A stretch of 64,000 bases of DNA, taken from assembly GCF_016889805.1 (NCBI RefSeq), contig NZ_CP069535.1, forward strand, positions 3,100,001 through 3,164,000, written 5' to 3'. Both the position numbers and the translations under genes were made by a program. The DNA comes from Rhodanobacter sp. FDAARGOS 1247. Its GTDB lineage: Bacteria; Pseudomonadota; Gammaproteobacteria; Xanthomonadales; Rhodanobacteraceae. The notes beneath the pieces are model-generated. The model ran no database searches. It was not told the DNA's origin and worked only from the letters and a program-made list of their open reading frames with translations. Below are positions 17,755 to 26,325 of this stretch, in pieces (the stretch's first letter is position 1; each line of letters begins with the position of its first letter).

Positions 17755-19004
17755 CGCAGCCCTCCCAGGTAGCGCCGGGCCACCAGCAGGTTGAAGCCCA
17801 GATACAGCAGGTAGTTGAGCGCGAACGCATACATCGCGCCGACCAGGCCGAAGCGCGCGGCAAGCACCCAGACCAGCACGACATAGCTGGCGGCGAACAC
17901 GCATTCGGAAACGACGAACAGCTTCGTCATCGCCTTGGCCAGCATCAGGTAGGAAAGGATGAAGGAGGCGATCTTGATCACGTCGCCGACCAGCTGCGGG
18001 CCGTACAGCGCGTTGGCGGCGGCGAAGTCCGGCGTGAACAGCAGCCGCGTCACCCATTCCCGCAGCGCGTAGACCGCCGCCGCCAGCACGACGACCGCCG
18101 GCAGCAGGATGCGGCAGGCGGTGCGCAGTTCGGCCAGCAGGGCCGCCCGCTCGTGCGTCGACGCCAGCCTGGGCAGGTAATGGATGTTGATCGCCGTGGT
18201 GAAGAACAGCAGGTAGGCGTCCGACACCTTGCTCACGGCCTGCCAATAGCCGACCGGCTCCCAGCCGAACTGCAGCGCCAGGTGATCGCGCACCGCGATG
18301 TTGACCAGCGGCGGCAGCAGGGCGGAGCTGAGCGTCATCACCGAGAACGTGGCCAGCCGCAAGCTCATCTCGCGGTCGTAGCGCAGCCGCAGCATGCCGC
18401 GGCGGAAGTACGAGCTGCGCCACCACGCCGGCAGGCCCACCAGCAGCCACGACAACTGGCCCAGCACCAGCGCCAGCAGCGCACCATGCAGGTGCTGCCA
18501 GCGCGCCAGCCAGACCATCATCACGATGCCGATGAGCGAGCCGCTGACCTGGATGAAGGCCAGCCGGCGCACGTCCATGAAGCCGTTGACCACCGCGAGG
18601 AGGTAGTTGAGCAGCGCAATGCCGAGCTGGGCGACGGCGAGCACGCGGATCAGCCCGGCGTACTGCGGATCGCCCAGCAGCCATGTCGCGAGCTGCCGGC
18701 TGAGCAGCAGCGCCACGCCACCCATCAGGCAGGACGCGCAGAACGCGTAGCACAGCGCGGCGGACAGCAGGCGCGACAGCCGCTGCGGATCGTCGCGGTA
18801 CTCGGCGACATGTTTCACGATGGCCGCGCCGATGCCGCCGCCGGCCAGCACCGCCAGCAGCGACATCAGGCTCATGAACTGGCCGAGCTTGCCCACGCCC
18901 TCGGGCCCGGCGAACCACGCCACCAGCTTGATCGCCACCAGCCCGGCGAGCAGCCGCGCCGCGGTGGCGATGCTGGTGTAGAAACCGGTGCGGACGATGT
19001 TCAT
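17751..19004 (-). CDS. wzx: Wzx-type flippase (MATE/MOP superfamily)
   Basis: The 417-residue protein has about twelve hydrophobic segments without a signal peptide. The first segment, [31 protein letters not shown], has the [11 protein letters not shown] motif found in WzxE-like flippases, and the following loop has [27 protein letters not shown]. It would move undecaprenyl-linked repeat units across the inner membrane. Position next to a GT2, a Wzy-like protein and a Wzz-like protein supports a Wzx/Wzy pathway. The gene overlaps its upstream and downstream neighbours by 4 bases each. Confidence 0.88.
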   Translation of the reverse strand: MNIVRTGFYTSIATAARLLAGLVAIKLVAWFAGPEGVGKLGQFMSLMSLLAVLAGGGIGAAIVKHVAEYRDDPQRLSRLLSAALCYAFCASCLMGGVALLLSRQLATWLLGDPQYAGLIRVLAVAQLGIALLNYLLAVVNGFMDVRRLAFIQVSGSLIGIVMMVWLARWQHLHGALLALVLGQLSWLLVGLPAWWRSSYFRRGMLRLRYDREMSLRLATFSVMTLSSALLPPLVNIAVRDHLALQFGWEPVGYWQAVSKVSDAYLLFFTTAINIHYLPRLASTHERAALLAELRTACRILLPAVVVLAAAVYALREWVTRLLFTPDFAAANALYGPQLVGDVIKIASFILSYLMLAKAMTKLFVVSECVFAASYVVLVWVLAARFGLVGAMYAFALNYLLYLGFNLLVARRYLGGLR

Positions 19005-20140
19005 GCGCCGCGCCCGAACGCGTTGCAGGCGTCGATCACGCGATCCACGTCGTCATCGCGCAAGGTCGGTCCCATCGGCAGGCTCAGCACTTCCCCGCAC
19101 AGCCGCTCGGTCAGCGGCAGGTGGACGTGCTGCAACGACGGGTACGCAGGCTGCCGATGCACCGGCACCGGATAGTGCACCAGGGTCTGGATGCCCCGCG
19201 CGCGCAGATGCCGCTGCAACGCATCGCGCTGCGCGCTGCGCAACACGAACAGGTGCCAGGCGTGCTGTTCCCCGCGAACCACGTGCGGCAGCCGGATCTG
19301 CGGATGGTGGATGCCATCGCGATAGCGACGCGCCACGCGGCGGCGCCACGCCACGTCCGCATCGAGATGCTTCAGCTTCACCCGCAGCATGGCCGCCTGC
19401 ATTTCGTCGAGGCGCGAGTTCACGCCCTGGTAGAGGTGGCGGTATTTCACGTCGGAGCCGTAGTTGCGCAGCGCCGCGATCCGTCGCGCCAGCGCGTCGT
19501 CGTCGGTCACCACCGCGCCGCCGTCGCCCAGCGCGCCGAGGTTCTTGGCCGGGAAGAAGCTGAAGGCCGCGGCGTCGCCGAACGCGCCGGCCCGGCAGCC
19601 GTCGCGCATCGCGCCGTGGGCCTGCGCCGCATCCTCGATCAGCAGCAGCCCGTGCTGCCTGGCCAGCGCCCGCAGCGCCGGCATGTCGGCCAGCTGGCCA
19701 TACAGATGCACCGCCATGATCGCCCGCGTGCGCGGACCGATCGCCGCTGCCACGCAGGCCGGATCGATATTGAACGTCGCCGCGTCCGGCTCCACCGGCA
19801 CCGGCACCAGCCGGTTCTCGCTGATCGCCAGGAAGCTGGCGATGAAGGTGTTGCCGGGCACGATGACCTCGTCGCCCTCGGCGAGCAGGCCGAGTTCCCG
19901 GTAGCCGCGCAAGATCAGCGACAACGCATCCAGCCCGTTGCCCGTGCCCACGGCATGGCGCAGGCCGCACCAGGCGGCGAACTCCCGCTCGAACGCCGCC
20001 AGCTCCTCGCCCAGCACATACCAGCCCGAATCGATGACGCGCGCCGCCGCGGCCTTCAGCTCGTCGGCGTAACGCGCATTGACCTCGCCGAGATCCAGGA
20101 ACGGTACGTCGACCCGGCGGGTATCCGCGATGGCGTCCAT
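19001..20140 (-). CDS. PLP-dependent sugar aminotransferase (DegT/DnrJ/EryC1 family)
   Basis: The 379-residue protein contains [20 protein letters not shown], the PLP-lysine motif [18 protein letters not shown] and the conserved [14 protein letters not shown], as in FdtB/QdtB/DesV-type enzymes. With the upstream FdtA/QdtA-like 3,4-ketoisomerase it would convert a dTDP-3-keto-6-deoxyhexose to a dTDP-3-amino-3,6-dideoxyhexose (Fuc3N or Qui3N). The product is then acylated by the acyltransferase at 22,020. It is part of the block-B operon, sharing an overlapping TGATG with the acetyltransferase-like gene upstream and an ATGA with the flippase gene. Confidence 0.9.
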   Translation of the reverse strand: MDAIADTRRVDVPFLDLGEVNARYADELKAAAARVIDSGWYVLGEELAAFEREFAAWCGLRHAVGTGNGLDALSLILRGYRELGLLAEGDEVIVPGNTFIASFLAISENRLVPVPVEPDAATFNIDPACVAAAIGPRTRAIMAVHLYGQLADMPALRALARQHGLLLIEDAAQAHGAMRDGCRAGAFGDAAAFSFFPAKNLGALGDGGAVVTDDDALARRIAALRNYGSDVKYRHLYQGVNSRLDEMQAAMLRVKLKHLDADVAWRRRVARRYRDGIHHPQIRLPHVVRGEQHAWHLFVLRSAQRDALQRHLRARGIQTLVHYPVPVHRQPAYPSLQHVHLPLTERLCGEVLSLPMGPTLRDDDVDRVIDACNAFGRGA

Positions 20141-21075
20141 CACAGCGGCCACTCGTAGACATCGTGCACGATGGCGCGTGCGCCGAAATATTCCTTCTGC
20201 GTGACCAGCCCGCCGTTGAGCACGGTGCCGGCCTGCTCGGTGGAGACACCGAAGGAAAAGTGATGCCGGTCCGCATACGTGTCGCCGATCAGCGCGGCGA
20301 GCAGGAAGCTGAGCGCATCGAGCGGTCGCCCCTGCTCCGAGGCGGCCAAGTACTGGGTATGCACCACGCGGCCAAAATCGTAGACCAGGGCGCCGGCCAG
20401 CAGCACGCCCTGCCTGCGCGCCTCGTGCAGCACGATCTGCCCGGGGAAGCGCGCCTGCAGCAGGCGCAGCTCCGCCAGACTGTGGGTCGGTGCGACGTGG
20501 TGCCTGTCCAGCACCTCCACCAGCAAGGCGTGGAAGTCGGCCGGATCGGCGCCGACCTGCAGGTCGATGCCTGCCCGTGCCGCCTTCCTGACCGAACGCC
20601 GGCGCGCCTCGGTAAACCGGAACGGCTCCCGCAGCGCGATCACCGACGACAGGTCGCGACGGATCAGCCGCGCGCCCATGCGCTGCAGCGCGTACAGATC
20701 CTCCTCGGCCGGATACGCATGGAACACATGGGGCACCGCCTTGTAGACGATGCGCTCCACGCCGAGCGCGCGATAGTGCCCGGCGATCTGCCCGAACACG
20801 GCCAGCGTCGCTTCGGCGCGCAGGGCCTGGCTGCTGATCAGCCCGGCGTAGGTGAGGCCGCCGTGGCTGGTCGCCAGCTTGCCCGCGAGGTTCGCCGGAA
20901 ACACCGCCACGACTTCGCCATCGCGCTCGACCAGCAGGGAGCCATCGACGAAGCGGTCGGCGTGATAGTCCATGTAGCCGCGCCGATGCAGCAGGTTGCC
21001 GTTGCGCGAGCGCGCCACCAGCGCATCCCAGGCGCTCGCGTCGGTCGATGCATAGGGCCTGATGGTGAGCATCAC
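20140..21075 (-). CDS. FemAB/GNAT-like N-acyltransferase
   Basis: The 311-residue protein has two GNAT-like halves: [23 protein letters not shown] at the start, then [31 protein letters not shown]. The later segment [19 protein letters not shown] and the [19 protein letters not shown] strand match the FemAB-related 'BioF2-like acetyltransferase' family frequent in polysaccharide loci. It may acylate an amino-sugar or transfer an aminoacyl group onto the glycan. The TGATG overlap with the downstream aminotransferase supports co-translation. The donor and acceptor are unknown. Confidence 0.7.
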   Translation of the reverse strand: MMLTIRPYASTDASAWDALVARSRNGNLLHRRGYMDYHADRFVDGSLLVERDGEVVAVFPANLAGKLATSHGGLTYAGLISSQALRAEATLAVFGQIAGHYRALGVERIVYKAVPHVFHAYPAEEDLYALQRMGARLIRRDLSSVIALREPFRFTEARRRSVRKAARAGIDLQVGADPADFHALLVEVLDRHHVAPTHSLAELRLLQARFPGQIVLHEARRQGVLLAGALVYDFGRVVHTQYLAASEQGRPLDALSFLLAALIGDTYADRHHFSFGVSTEQAGTVLNGGLVTQKEYFGARAIVHDVYEWPL

Positions 21076-22013
21076 GCGCCACCCTCGACAGGGGACAGGC
21101 GCGCCTCGGCCACGCCAAAGCCATCCACGCCCATGTCGTTGCCGTTGTAGAACATCAGCAGCTTGTCGCGCTGGCGGATCAGCGCGGGATAGCAGAGGGT
21201 GCGCGAGTCCCAGCCGCTGGCGGAAAGCGTGAGGCCCAGCGACTCGTCATGGCGTTCCCAGTGGATGCCGTCGTCGCTGCAGGCCACGCCGGGAAAATAT
21301 TCGCCGGTGAGGTTGCCCCGCGTGAAGTACATGAGGTATCTGCCGCCGAGCCGATAGACGCGCGGCCGACCGATCCGGTACTCGCTGCCGCGCGGCAGCA
21401 GGCAGACCTGGTCTTCGCGGGGCATCGCGCGGAGATCATCCGTCTCCGCATGGCGGATGTGGTAGCGCGGAAACGGCTGGCCGCCGATGATTTCCCAGTC
21501 GTCGCCCACCGCATACCACAGCCGCCAGCGACCGTTCTCGTGGATGGCCGCATGCACCGCGCCGATGGTGCTGCGACCGGGCGCCCGATCCAGGATCGGC
21601 GTTTCCTGCACGCGCCAAAAGTGATCGCCGCCGTCGGTCGAGACAGCCAGGCCGGTGAAGGCCAGGAACTTGGCCCGCGCCACGCGCTGGAAGCCGACGT
21701 AGAACATGTGCAGGCCGCCCGGCGCGTCGACCACGTCGCCCAGGATCATCCCGTTGTCGTCGAAGCAGCCGGGGCGGCCGATGTCGAGCACCGGTTCGGC
21801 GCCGACCCGCACGATCGTCGCCGGATCGTCCGCCCGCACGTCGACGTGGCCGATGCGGCTGACGCCTTCGTCGTCGCGAAACCCCGCGTAGACGCGGATG
21901 GTCTCGTCGTCGAGGCGATACGGCGTGGGCGTGAGCGCGGAGTGGCGCATCCAGCCGCCCACGCCCTGTCGCGCGGTTTCGAACACCAGCCCCTTTTTCC
22001 TCCACGCGTACAT
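21072..22013 (-). CDS. five-bladed beta-propeller glycosidase-like protein
   Basis: The 313-residue protein shows repeated blade strands with D/E residues: [18 protein letters not shown], then [25 protein letters not shown], then [35 protein letters not shown] and [20 protein letters not shown]. This matches glycoside-hydrolase clan F/J or GH130-like propellers. No signal peptide is visible, so it probably works in the cytoplasm, perhaps as a phosphorylase- or sugar-binding-like protein. Such genes often occur within glycan loci next to acyltransferases, but the role is not established. The gene lies 6 bases after the acyltransferase gene and overlaps the next by 4 bases. Confidence 0.65.
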   Translation of the reverse strand: MYAWRKKGLVFETARQGVGGWMRHSALTPTPYRLDDETIRVYAGFRDDEGVSRIGHVDVRADDPATIVRVGAEPVLDIGRPGCFDDNGMILGDVVDAPGGLHMFYVGFQRVARAKFLAFTGLAVSTDGGDHFWRVQETPILDRAPGRSTIGAVHAAIHENGRWRLWYAVGDDWEIIGGQPFPRYHIRHAETDDLRAMPREDQVCLLPRGSEYRIGRPRVYRLGGRYLMYFTRGNLTGEYFPGVACSDDGIHWERHDESLGLTLSASGWDSRTLCYPALIRQRDKLLMFYNGNDMGVDGFGVAEARLSPVEGGA

Positions 22014-22019
22014 GCGCGC

Positions 22020-22685
22020 TCAGAGCTTCACGTCGAAGCTGGACTTGTCCGGCACGGCGTGCGCGGGCGAGCCCACGTAGATCCGCCCCGGCTCGGTATC
22101 GCGCGTCACCAGCGCACCGGCGCCGATCACGTTGTCGGACGCCACCTTGACGTGGTCGTTGAAGGTGCTGTTCACGCCGATGAAGCTGTTCGCACCGATC
22201 TCGCAATAGCCGGAAATGACCGCGTGCGAAGCGATGAACACGTTGTCGTGCACCACCGTGCGATGGCCCACGTGGTTGCCGCTCCACAGGATGCAGTTGT
22301 TGCCGACGCGCACGAACGGCTGGATCACGTTGCCTTCGAAGATGAAGCTGTTCTCGCCCACCTCGGCGTTGCGCCACACGAAGGCGCGCGTGCTGACATA
22401 GGTGGCCAGCCGATAGCCGCGGCGCTTCATGTCGAGGTAGAGGCGAGTGCGCAGGCGGTTGAGCTGGCTGGAGGGGACGGCGACAAACACGTCCACCTCG
22501 GCCGGCGGGTAATCCGCCTCGAGTGTCTCGAAGGCCACCACGGGACGCCCTGCCAGCGTCGGCTGCGCCAGGTAGTCGCGCTCGACGCTGAAGGCCACCA
22601 CGTCGAGGTCGCTGTCGTGCTCGAAGTATTCGCAGGCGATCTGCGCGAACTCGCCCGCGCCGATGAGGACTAGCGGCCTTGGCAT
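22020..22685 (-). CDS. sugar N-acyltransferase, left-handed beta-helix (NeuD/PglD-like)
   Basis: The 221-residue protein has an N-terminal Rossmann-like domain (PLVLIGAGEFAQIACEYF) and a C-terminal parallel beta-helix. Hexapeptide repeats are visible in VGENSFIFEGNVIQPFVRVG, NCILWSGNHVGHR and NVIGAGALVTRD, and a catalytic-type histidine lies in SGNHVGHRTVV. It should use acetyl-CoA to N-acetylate the amino-sugar made by the aminotransferase in the same operon, giving dTDP-Fuc3NAc or Qui3NAc. The start at 22685 lies within the last 16 bases of the upstream ketoisomerase gene, so the two are co-translated. Confidence 0.85.
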   Translation of the reverse strand: MPRPLVLIGAGEFAQIACEYFEHDSDLDVVAFSVERDYLAQPTLAGRPVVAFETLEADYPPAEVDVFVAVPSSQLNRLRTRLYLDMKRRGYRLATYVSTRAFVWRNAEVGENSFIFEGNVIQPFVRVGNNCILWSGNHVGHRTVVHDNVFIASHAVISGYCEIGANSFIGVNSTFNDHVKVASDNVIGAGALVTRDTEPGRIYVGSPAHAVPDKSSFDVKL

Positions 22686-23107
22686 GCCGTCATGCCCTCC
22701 AGCTGTGCGGCGCCGTTGACCTCGCGCTGGAAGTCGCCGTAGTCGGTGATGTAGTCGTCCGGGTCGTACGGATGGTCGGCCAGCACCATCAGCACGCAGT
22801 CGTCGCTGAAATCGTACAGCTCGCGCCACACCATGCTGCCCAGCAGCAGTCCGCGCGCGGGGTCGTCCAGCACGACCTCCGCCACGCCGTTGCCATCGTC
22901 CAGCAGGAAGGTCACCGATCCGCGCACCGCCACCGCCAGCTGGTTGAGATGGCGATGCGCGTGCCGGCCACGATGCACGTCGCGCCCGGTGGCGAAGATG
23001 TAGTACACGCGGCGGATCGCGAACGGCACGTTGCCATCCTGCTCCAGCGCGACGAGCATGCCCCGGCTGTCGCCATGTTTGTGCAACTGGACACACTGGA
23101 TTTCCAT
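22670..23107 (-). CDS. dTDP-hexose 3,4-ketoisomerase (FdtA/QdtA-like cupin)
   Basis: The 145-residue cupin begins MEIQCVQLHKHGDSRGMLVALE. The RGRHAHRHLNQLAVAVRGSV stretch carries the histidines characteristic of FdtA/QdtA/WxcM-like isomerases, and it ends in LADHPYDPDDYITDY, another family hallmark. It should isomerise dTDP-4-keto-6-deoxyglucose to the 3-keto form for the aminotransferase. The length matches the single-domain family (about 140 residues); there is no fused acyltransferase. It is the first gene of the block-B operon. The rmlA and rmlB genes needed to make its substrate are not in this window. Confidence 0.9.
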   Translation of the reverse strand: MEIQCVQLHKHGDSRGMLVALEQDGNVPFAIRRVYYIFATGRDVHRGRHAHRHLNQLAVAVRGSVTFLLDDGNGVAEVVLDDPARGLLLGSMVWRELYDFSDDCVLMVLADHPYDPDDYITDYGDFQREVNGAAQLEGMTACQGR

Positions 23108-23171
23108 GTTTCAGGCCCGGCTGCAAATCATGGGATGACGACTTACATCGCTGAGTGCCGCCTGGCCGGAC

Positions 23172-23234
23172 AAAGGTTGCGTGGTGCATCGAAGGCGTGA
23201 ACGACGACGCCTTGCCGACGCCGGCGCAACCTTT
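23172..23234. promoter_or_regulatory. inverted pair of GCAACCTTT boxes, candidate divergent ECF promoters
   Basis: AAAGGTTGCG at 23172-23181 and CGCAACCTTT at 23225-23234 form a perfect 10-base inverted pair separated by 43 bases. Each half therefore points outward: one towards the ketoisomerase gene and one towards the Cyc2-like gene. In both directions CGGC lies 18 bases after the first A of AACC, a spacing resembling extracytoplasmic-function sigma promoters. The same box precedes the ECF sigma gene at 25,741. It could instead be a two-site operator. Both readings are inferred. Confidence 0.45.
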
Positions 23235-23352
23235 CGCGGCCGGCTCGGCACTTACCCGCATTCCTGCAGCGCGGCTGGCATGACCGGGGCGCCGGCGCTG
23301 ACGGGCACATGACGCTTCGTTCATCGCCGTCCGATCACGACAAGGAAATCCC

Positions 23353-24711
23353 ATGCTGCCTTTCCTGAACCGACCTGCGAACCGCCGTCCCCTGAACCCG
23401 TGGCTGTGGCACGGCCTCGCGCTGTTGCTGCTGGTCGCCGGCAACAGCGCGCAGGCGACTCCCTCGTTTGCCCGGCAGACCGGCTACGTCTGCGCGGTCT
23501 GCCACGCCAGCGCCTACGGCGGCGGCGACAACGGGCCGGCGCTGACGCCGACCGGCATGCGCTTCAAGATCAACGGCTACACCGAGGCGAACATCCCCGG
23601 TGCACTGCCGCTGGCCGCGCAGCTCACGCTGGCGCACACCAACCCTGCCCGCGGCGAGGACCGGACCCGGCTGACGGAAGCCGACATCTACCTGGCCGGA
23701 CGACTGACCGATCATGTCGGCGGCTTCGTCAAGATCGAGACCGACAATGTCGGCGGCGGCAAGTACAACACCAAGCTGAGCAACCTCGACCTGCGCTTCG
23801 TCGCCAAGTCGCTCAAGCTCGGCGGCAAGGACCTGACGCTCGGCGTGAGCGTCAACAACAACCCGGGCTTCAACGATCCGCTCGCCGTCCTGCCAGCCGC
23901 TTCGACGCTGGGGCCGCCGGGAGTCACCGGCACCCTGCTGAATCTTTCCAGCCCCGCCGCCCCGGCCAACCACGTGATCGGCGCCACGGTCTACGGCCTG
24001 TATGACTCGAACTGGTATGGCGAAGTCGGCACCTACAACTCGCTGCAGCCGTCGGTGCAGGATCGCCTGGGCTATTCCCTCGGCAGCGATCCGGGCCGGC
24101 TCAGCGACACCGGGTATTTCCGCTTTGCCTACATGAGGGAATTCAAGACCCAGTTCTTCTCCGCCGGCGTGGTCGGCTTGTCGACCCGCCGCCAGCGTCC
24201 GCGCCTGGGGCCCGCCGACGACATCACCGACCTGGGTTACGACCTGAGTTACCAGTACCTGGGCAATCGGCAACACATCGTGCAGCTCAGCTACGTGAAC
24301 ATCTTCGAGAAGCGCGATTACGGCAGCACGCCGCCCAGTCCGGTGGTGCCGGGCCTGCTGGCGCTGTCGCACGGCGACGCCCGCGACCAGATCGCCACCG
24401 CCATCTATACCTTCAAGCAGAGCTACGGCATCGCCGTGTCCCACATGGTCAGCACGGGCTCGCGCGATCCCGCCCGTTACATCCCGTATGGCAGCCCGGA
24501 CACCACCAGCAATCTCGTCAGCGTGTTCTGGGTGCCTTTCGGCAAGGAGTCCTTCAACTCGCTGGCCAATCTGAGGATCTACGGCACCTGGTTCCGCTTC
24601 AGCCGGTTCAACGGCGCCGGCACGAACATCTTCGGTGCGCCGCCCGGAGCGCCGGCGACCAACGCCAGGGACCTGGACGCCTTCACGATTTCCGTGAGCG
24701 CGGCGTTCTGA
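23353..24711 (+). CDS. Cyc2-like cytochrome c/outer-membrane porin fusion
   Basis: The 452-residue protein has a signal peptide of about 36 residues ending NSAQA. The mature N-terminus is TPSFARQTGYVCAVCHAS, a single c-type haem CxxCH (C47, C50, H51), followed by LTPTGMRFKINGYTE. The remaining 370 residues are alternating polar/aromatic strands ending in F452, as in an outer-membrane beta-barrel. This F-A-R-Q-T-G-x2-C-x2-C-H and G-x2-FK-x-NGYT order is the Cyc2 pattern, the fused cytochrome-porin of Fe(II) oxidisers and of a wider family without proven function. Iron oxidation here is not shown. It lies downstream of a GCAACCTTT box and before an ECF sigma/anti-sigma pair. Confidence 0.75.
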   Translation: MLPFLNRPANRRPLNPWLWHGLALLLLVAGNSAQATPSFARQTGYVCAVCHASAYGGGDNGPALTPTGMRFKINGYTEANIPGALPLAAQLTLAHTNPARGEDRTRLTEADIYLAGRLTDHVGGFVKIETDNVGGGKYNTKLSNLDLRFVAKSLKLGGKDLTLGVSVNNNPGFNDPLAVLPAASTLGPPGVTGTLLNLSSPAAPANHVIGATVYGLYDSNWYGEVGTYNSLQPSVQDRLGYSLGSDPGRLSDTGYFRFAYMREFKTQFFSAGVVGLSTRRQRPRLGPADDITDLGYDLSYQYLGNRQHIVQLSYVNIFEKRDYGSTPPSPVVPGLLALSHGDARDQIATAIYTFKQSYGIAVSHMVSTGSRDPARYIPYGSPDTTSNLVSVFWVPFGKESFNSLANLRIYGTWFRFSRFNGAGTNIFGAPPGAPATNARDLDAFTISVSAAF

Positions 24712-24833
24712 AGGGCGCGGGCGACACCGGCGGGACATCCAGCGCTCGCAAATCGGTTATAAGGCAGGCATGCCCCGGTGGTGCGGCAAGACCATCGGAG
24801 GCAACCCTGCCCGGTCGAGCGAATGACGAGACG

Positions 24834-25664
24834 ATGTGGTTCAAACGCATGCAGCCCGATGCTCCTGCTGCCACGCGCCGCGACCACGCGCGTTCGCGGC
24901 ACGGCCCTGCCGTCAGCAGCTCCGCCCGCAGCCGGGCGGGTCTGCTTGTCCTGGCCATCGTCGCCTGCCACCCCACGCCGGCGGATGCCGGGTCGTCCGC
25001 CACGAACGGCACGATCGCGCTCAGTTCGCAGCTGGTCGACCGCGGCCTGGCGATCACGCCGGCCACGCCCATCATCCAGGCGGCCGTTTCGTGGGCGTCG
25101 CCGGCGGGCTGGTCACTGGGCCTGTCCGGCAGTACCGAACTGCGCTCGCCACGACGCATCACCCAGAGCCTGCTGCAGGGCTCGCGCTCCTGGTCGCTTT
25201 CCGGTGACTGGCAAATGCAGGCCGGCGTGCTCTACTACCGCCACTCCGGCGACGCCCGTTCGACCGCCTACGACCGCGGGGAGGCGGGGATCAACTGGCT
25301 CTACCGCGACACCCTGACCTTCGGCGTGTCGGCCATCCGCCTCATCGGCGCGGGCGACCGCCGGACGCGGGCGGCCGCCGACCTCGATGTCCACTGGCCG
25401 CTGACGGAGCACCTGTTCCTTTCCGGCGGCGCCGGCGTGGCGCACGTTCCCCCGGTGCGCTACAGCTACAGCTACAGCCGCTACCGGCACTACCGCTACC
25501 ACGATCGCGAAGGCTTCTACCGCTACGGCCATGTCGGCCTGATGTGGGTTGACGGGCCATGGCGGGTCGAACTCGATCGCGTCGCCACGGACCTGGAGTC
25601 GTCGCGCTCGACGCCGGACCCCGACGCATCGCCCTGGATGGCCACCATCTCGCGATCCTTTTGA
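24834..25664 (+). CDS. predicted outer-membrane beta-barrel protein
   Basis: The 276-residue product has a basic N-terminus followed by a hydrophobic segment and AC (about residues 33-52, LLVLAIVACHPTPADA), consistent with a signal peptide although unusually long. The mature part is alternating strands such as TIALSSQLVDRGLAITPATP and ITQSLLQGSRSWSLSGDWQ, ending in F, the typical C-terminus of an outer-membrane barrel. The first strand with a ...SSQ..DRG... pattern resembles TIGR02001-type barrel proteins. An unusual Tyr/Arg/His-rich run lies at about residues 213-227. There may be an in-frame start after 24834. Function is unknown, but its position after the Cyc2-like gene suggests a shared envelope role. 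Confidence 0.65.
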   Translation: MWFKRMQPDAPAATRRDHARSRHGPAVSSSARSRAGLLVLAIVACHPTPADAGSSATNGTIALSSQLVDRGLAITPATPIIQAAVSWASPAGWSLGLSGSTELRSPRRITQSLLQGSRSWSLSGDWQMQAGVLYYRHSGDARSTAYDRGEAGINWLYRDTLTFGVSAIRLIGAGDRRTRAAADLDVHWPLTEHLFLSGGAGVAHVPPVRYSYSYSRYRHYRYHDREGFYRYGHVGLMWVDGPWRVELDRVATDLESSRSTPDPDASPWMATISRSF

Positions 25665-25670
25665 TGCGAC

Positions 25671-25695
25671 GGCAACCTTTTGGGGCTGAAACGTC
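25671..25695 (+). promoter_or_regulatory. candidate autoregulated ECF promoter
   Basis: GGCAACCTTTT at 25671-25681 with CGTCA beginning at 25692 has the -35/-10 arrangement of extracytoplasmic-function promoters: the distance from AAC to CGT is 18 bases. It lies 46 bases before the ATG of the ECF sigma gene. The box is shared with the region at 23,172-23,234, so this sigma factor may control its own operon and the Cyc2-like gene. It is inferred from spacing and recurrence only. Confidence 0.5.
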
Positions 25696-25740
25696 ACCTA
25701 CGCACTGACCGACCGGGGTCCGACCGCAAGCTGCGAAGCC

Positions 25741-26325
25741 ATGAACGACGCTAATAACGATGCCGACACCGCCGACCGCATGCTGCTCCAGCGCATGGCG
25801 GCGGGCGATCGCGCCGCGCTGGCGGTGCTCTACCGCGGCTACCACGGCAGGTTGTGCCGCTTCCTGTCGCGTCTGACGCGGCGCGCCGATGTCATCGAGG
25901 AAGTCATCAACGACTGCTTCTGGATCGCCTGGCAGAAAGCGGACAACTTCCACGGCGACTCGCGGGTTTCCACCTGGATCATGGGCATCGCCTATCGCTG
26001 CGGCCTGAAGGCCCTGCGCCAGCATGGCGACGAACCGGTCGCGGACGACGCGGTGCCGGAAGACCGCGTCCCCGCCCACAACCCGGATGAGGACCGCGAA
26101 CTGCGCGACTGGCTGGGCAAGGGACTCGTCCACCTGTCGGTCGACCAGCGCGTCGTGATCGAACTGGTCTACGGCGTGGGACACTCGCTGGACGAGGTGG
26201 CCGCCATCATGCAGTGCCCGGTCGGCACGGTGAAGGCGCGGCTGTTCCATGCGCGCGTGAAGTTGCGCAACGTGTTGCCCCCCCTGGCTGGCGACTCGCC
26301 GATACGTGAAGAGAGCGTGCCATGA
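25741..26325 (+). CDS. ECF-type RNA polymerase sigma factor
   Basis: The 194-residue protein has only the two regions of group IV sigma factors. Region 2 spans LYRGYHGRLCRFLSRLTRRADVIEEVINDCFWIAWQ with the -10-binding FHGDSRVSTWIMGIAYR. Region 4 is VYGVGHSLDEVAAIMQCPVGTVKARLFHAR, a helix-turn-helix that reads the -35. It is co-translated with the ZAS anti-sigma gene (ATGA overlap at 26,322), which would hold it inactive until an envelope signal. A matching promoter box lies 46 bases upstream. Confidence 0.92.
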   Translation: MNDANNDADTADRMLLQRMAAGDRAALAVLYRGYHGRLCRFLSRLTRRADVIEEVINDCFWIAWQKADNFHGDSRVSTWIMGIAYRCGLKALRQHGDEPVADDAVPEDRVPAHNPDEDRELRDWLGKGLVHLSVDQRVVIELVYGVGHSLDEVAAIMQCPVGTVKARLFHARVKLRNVLPPLAGDSPIREESVP

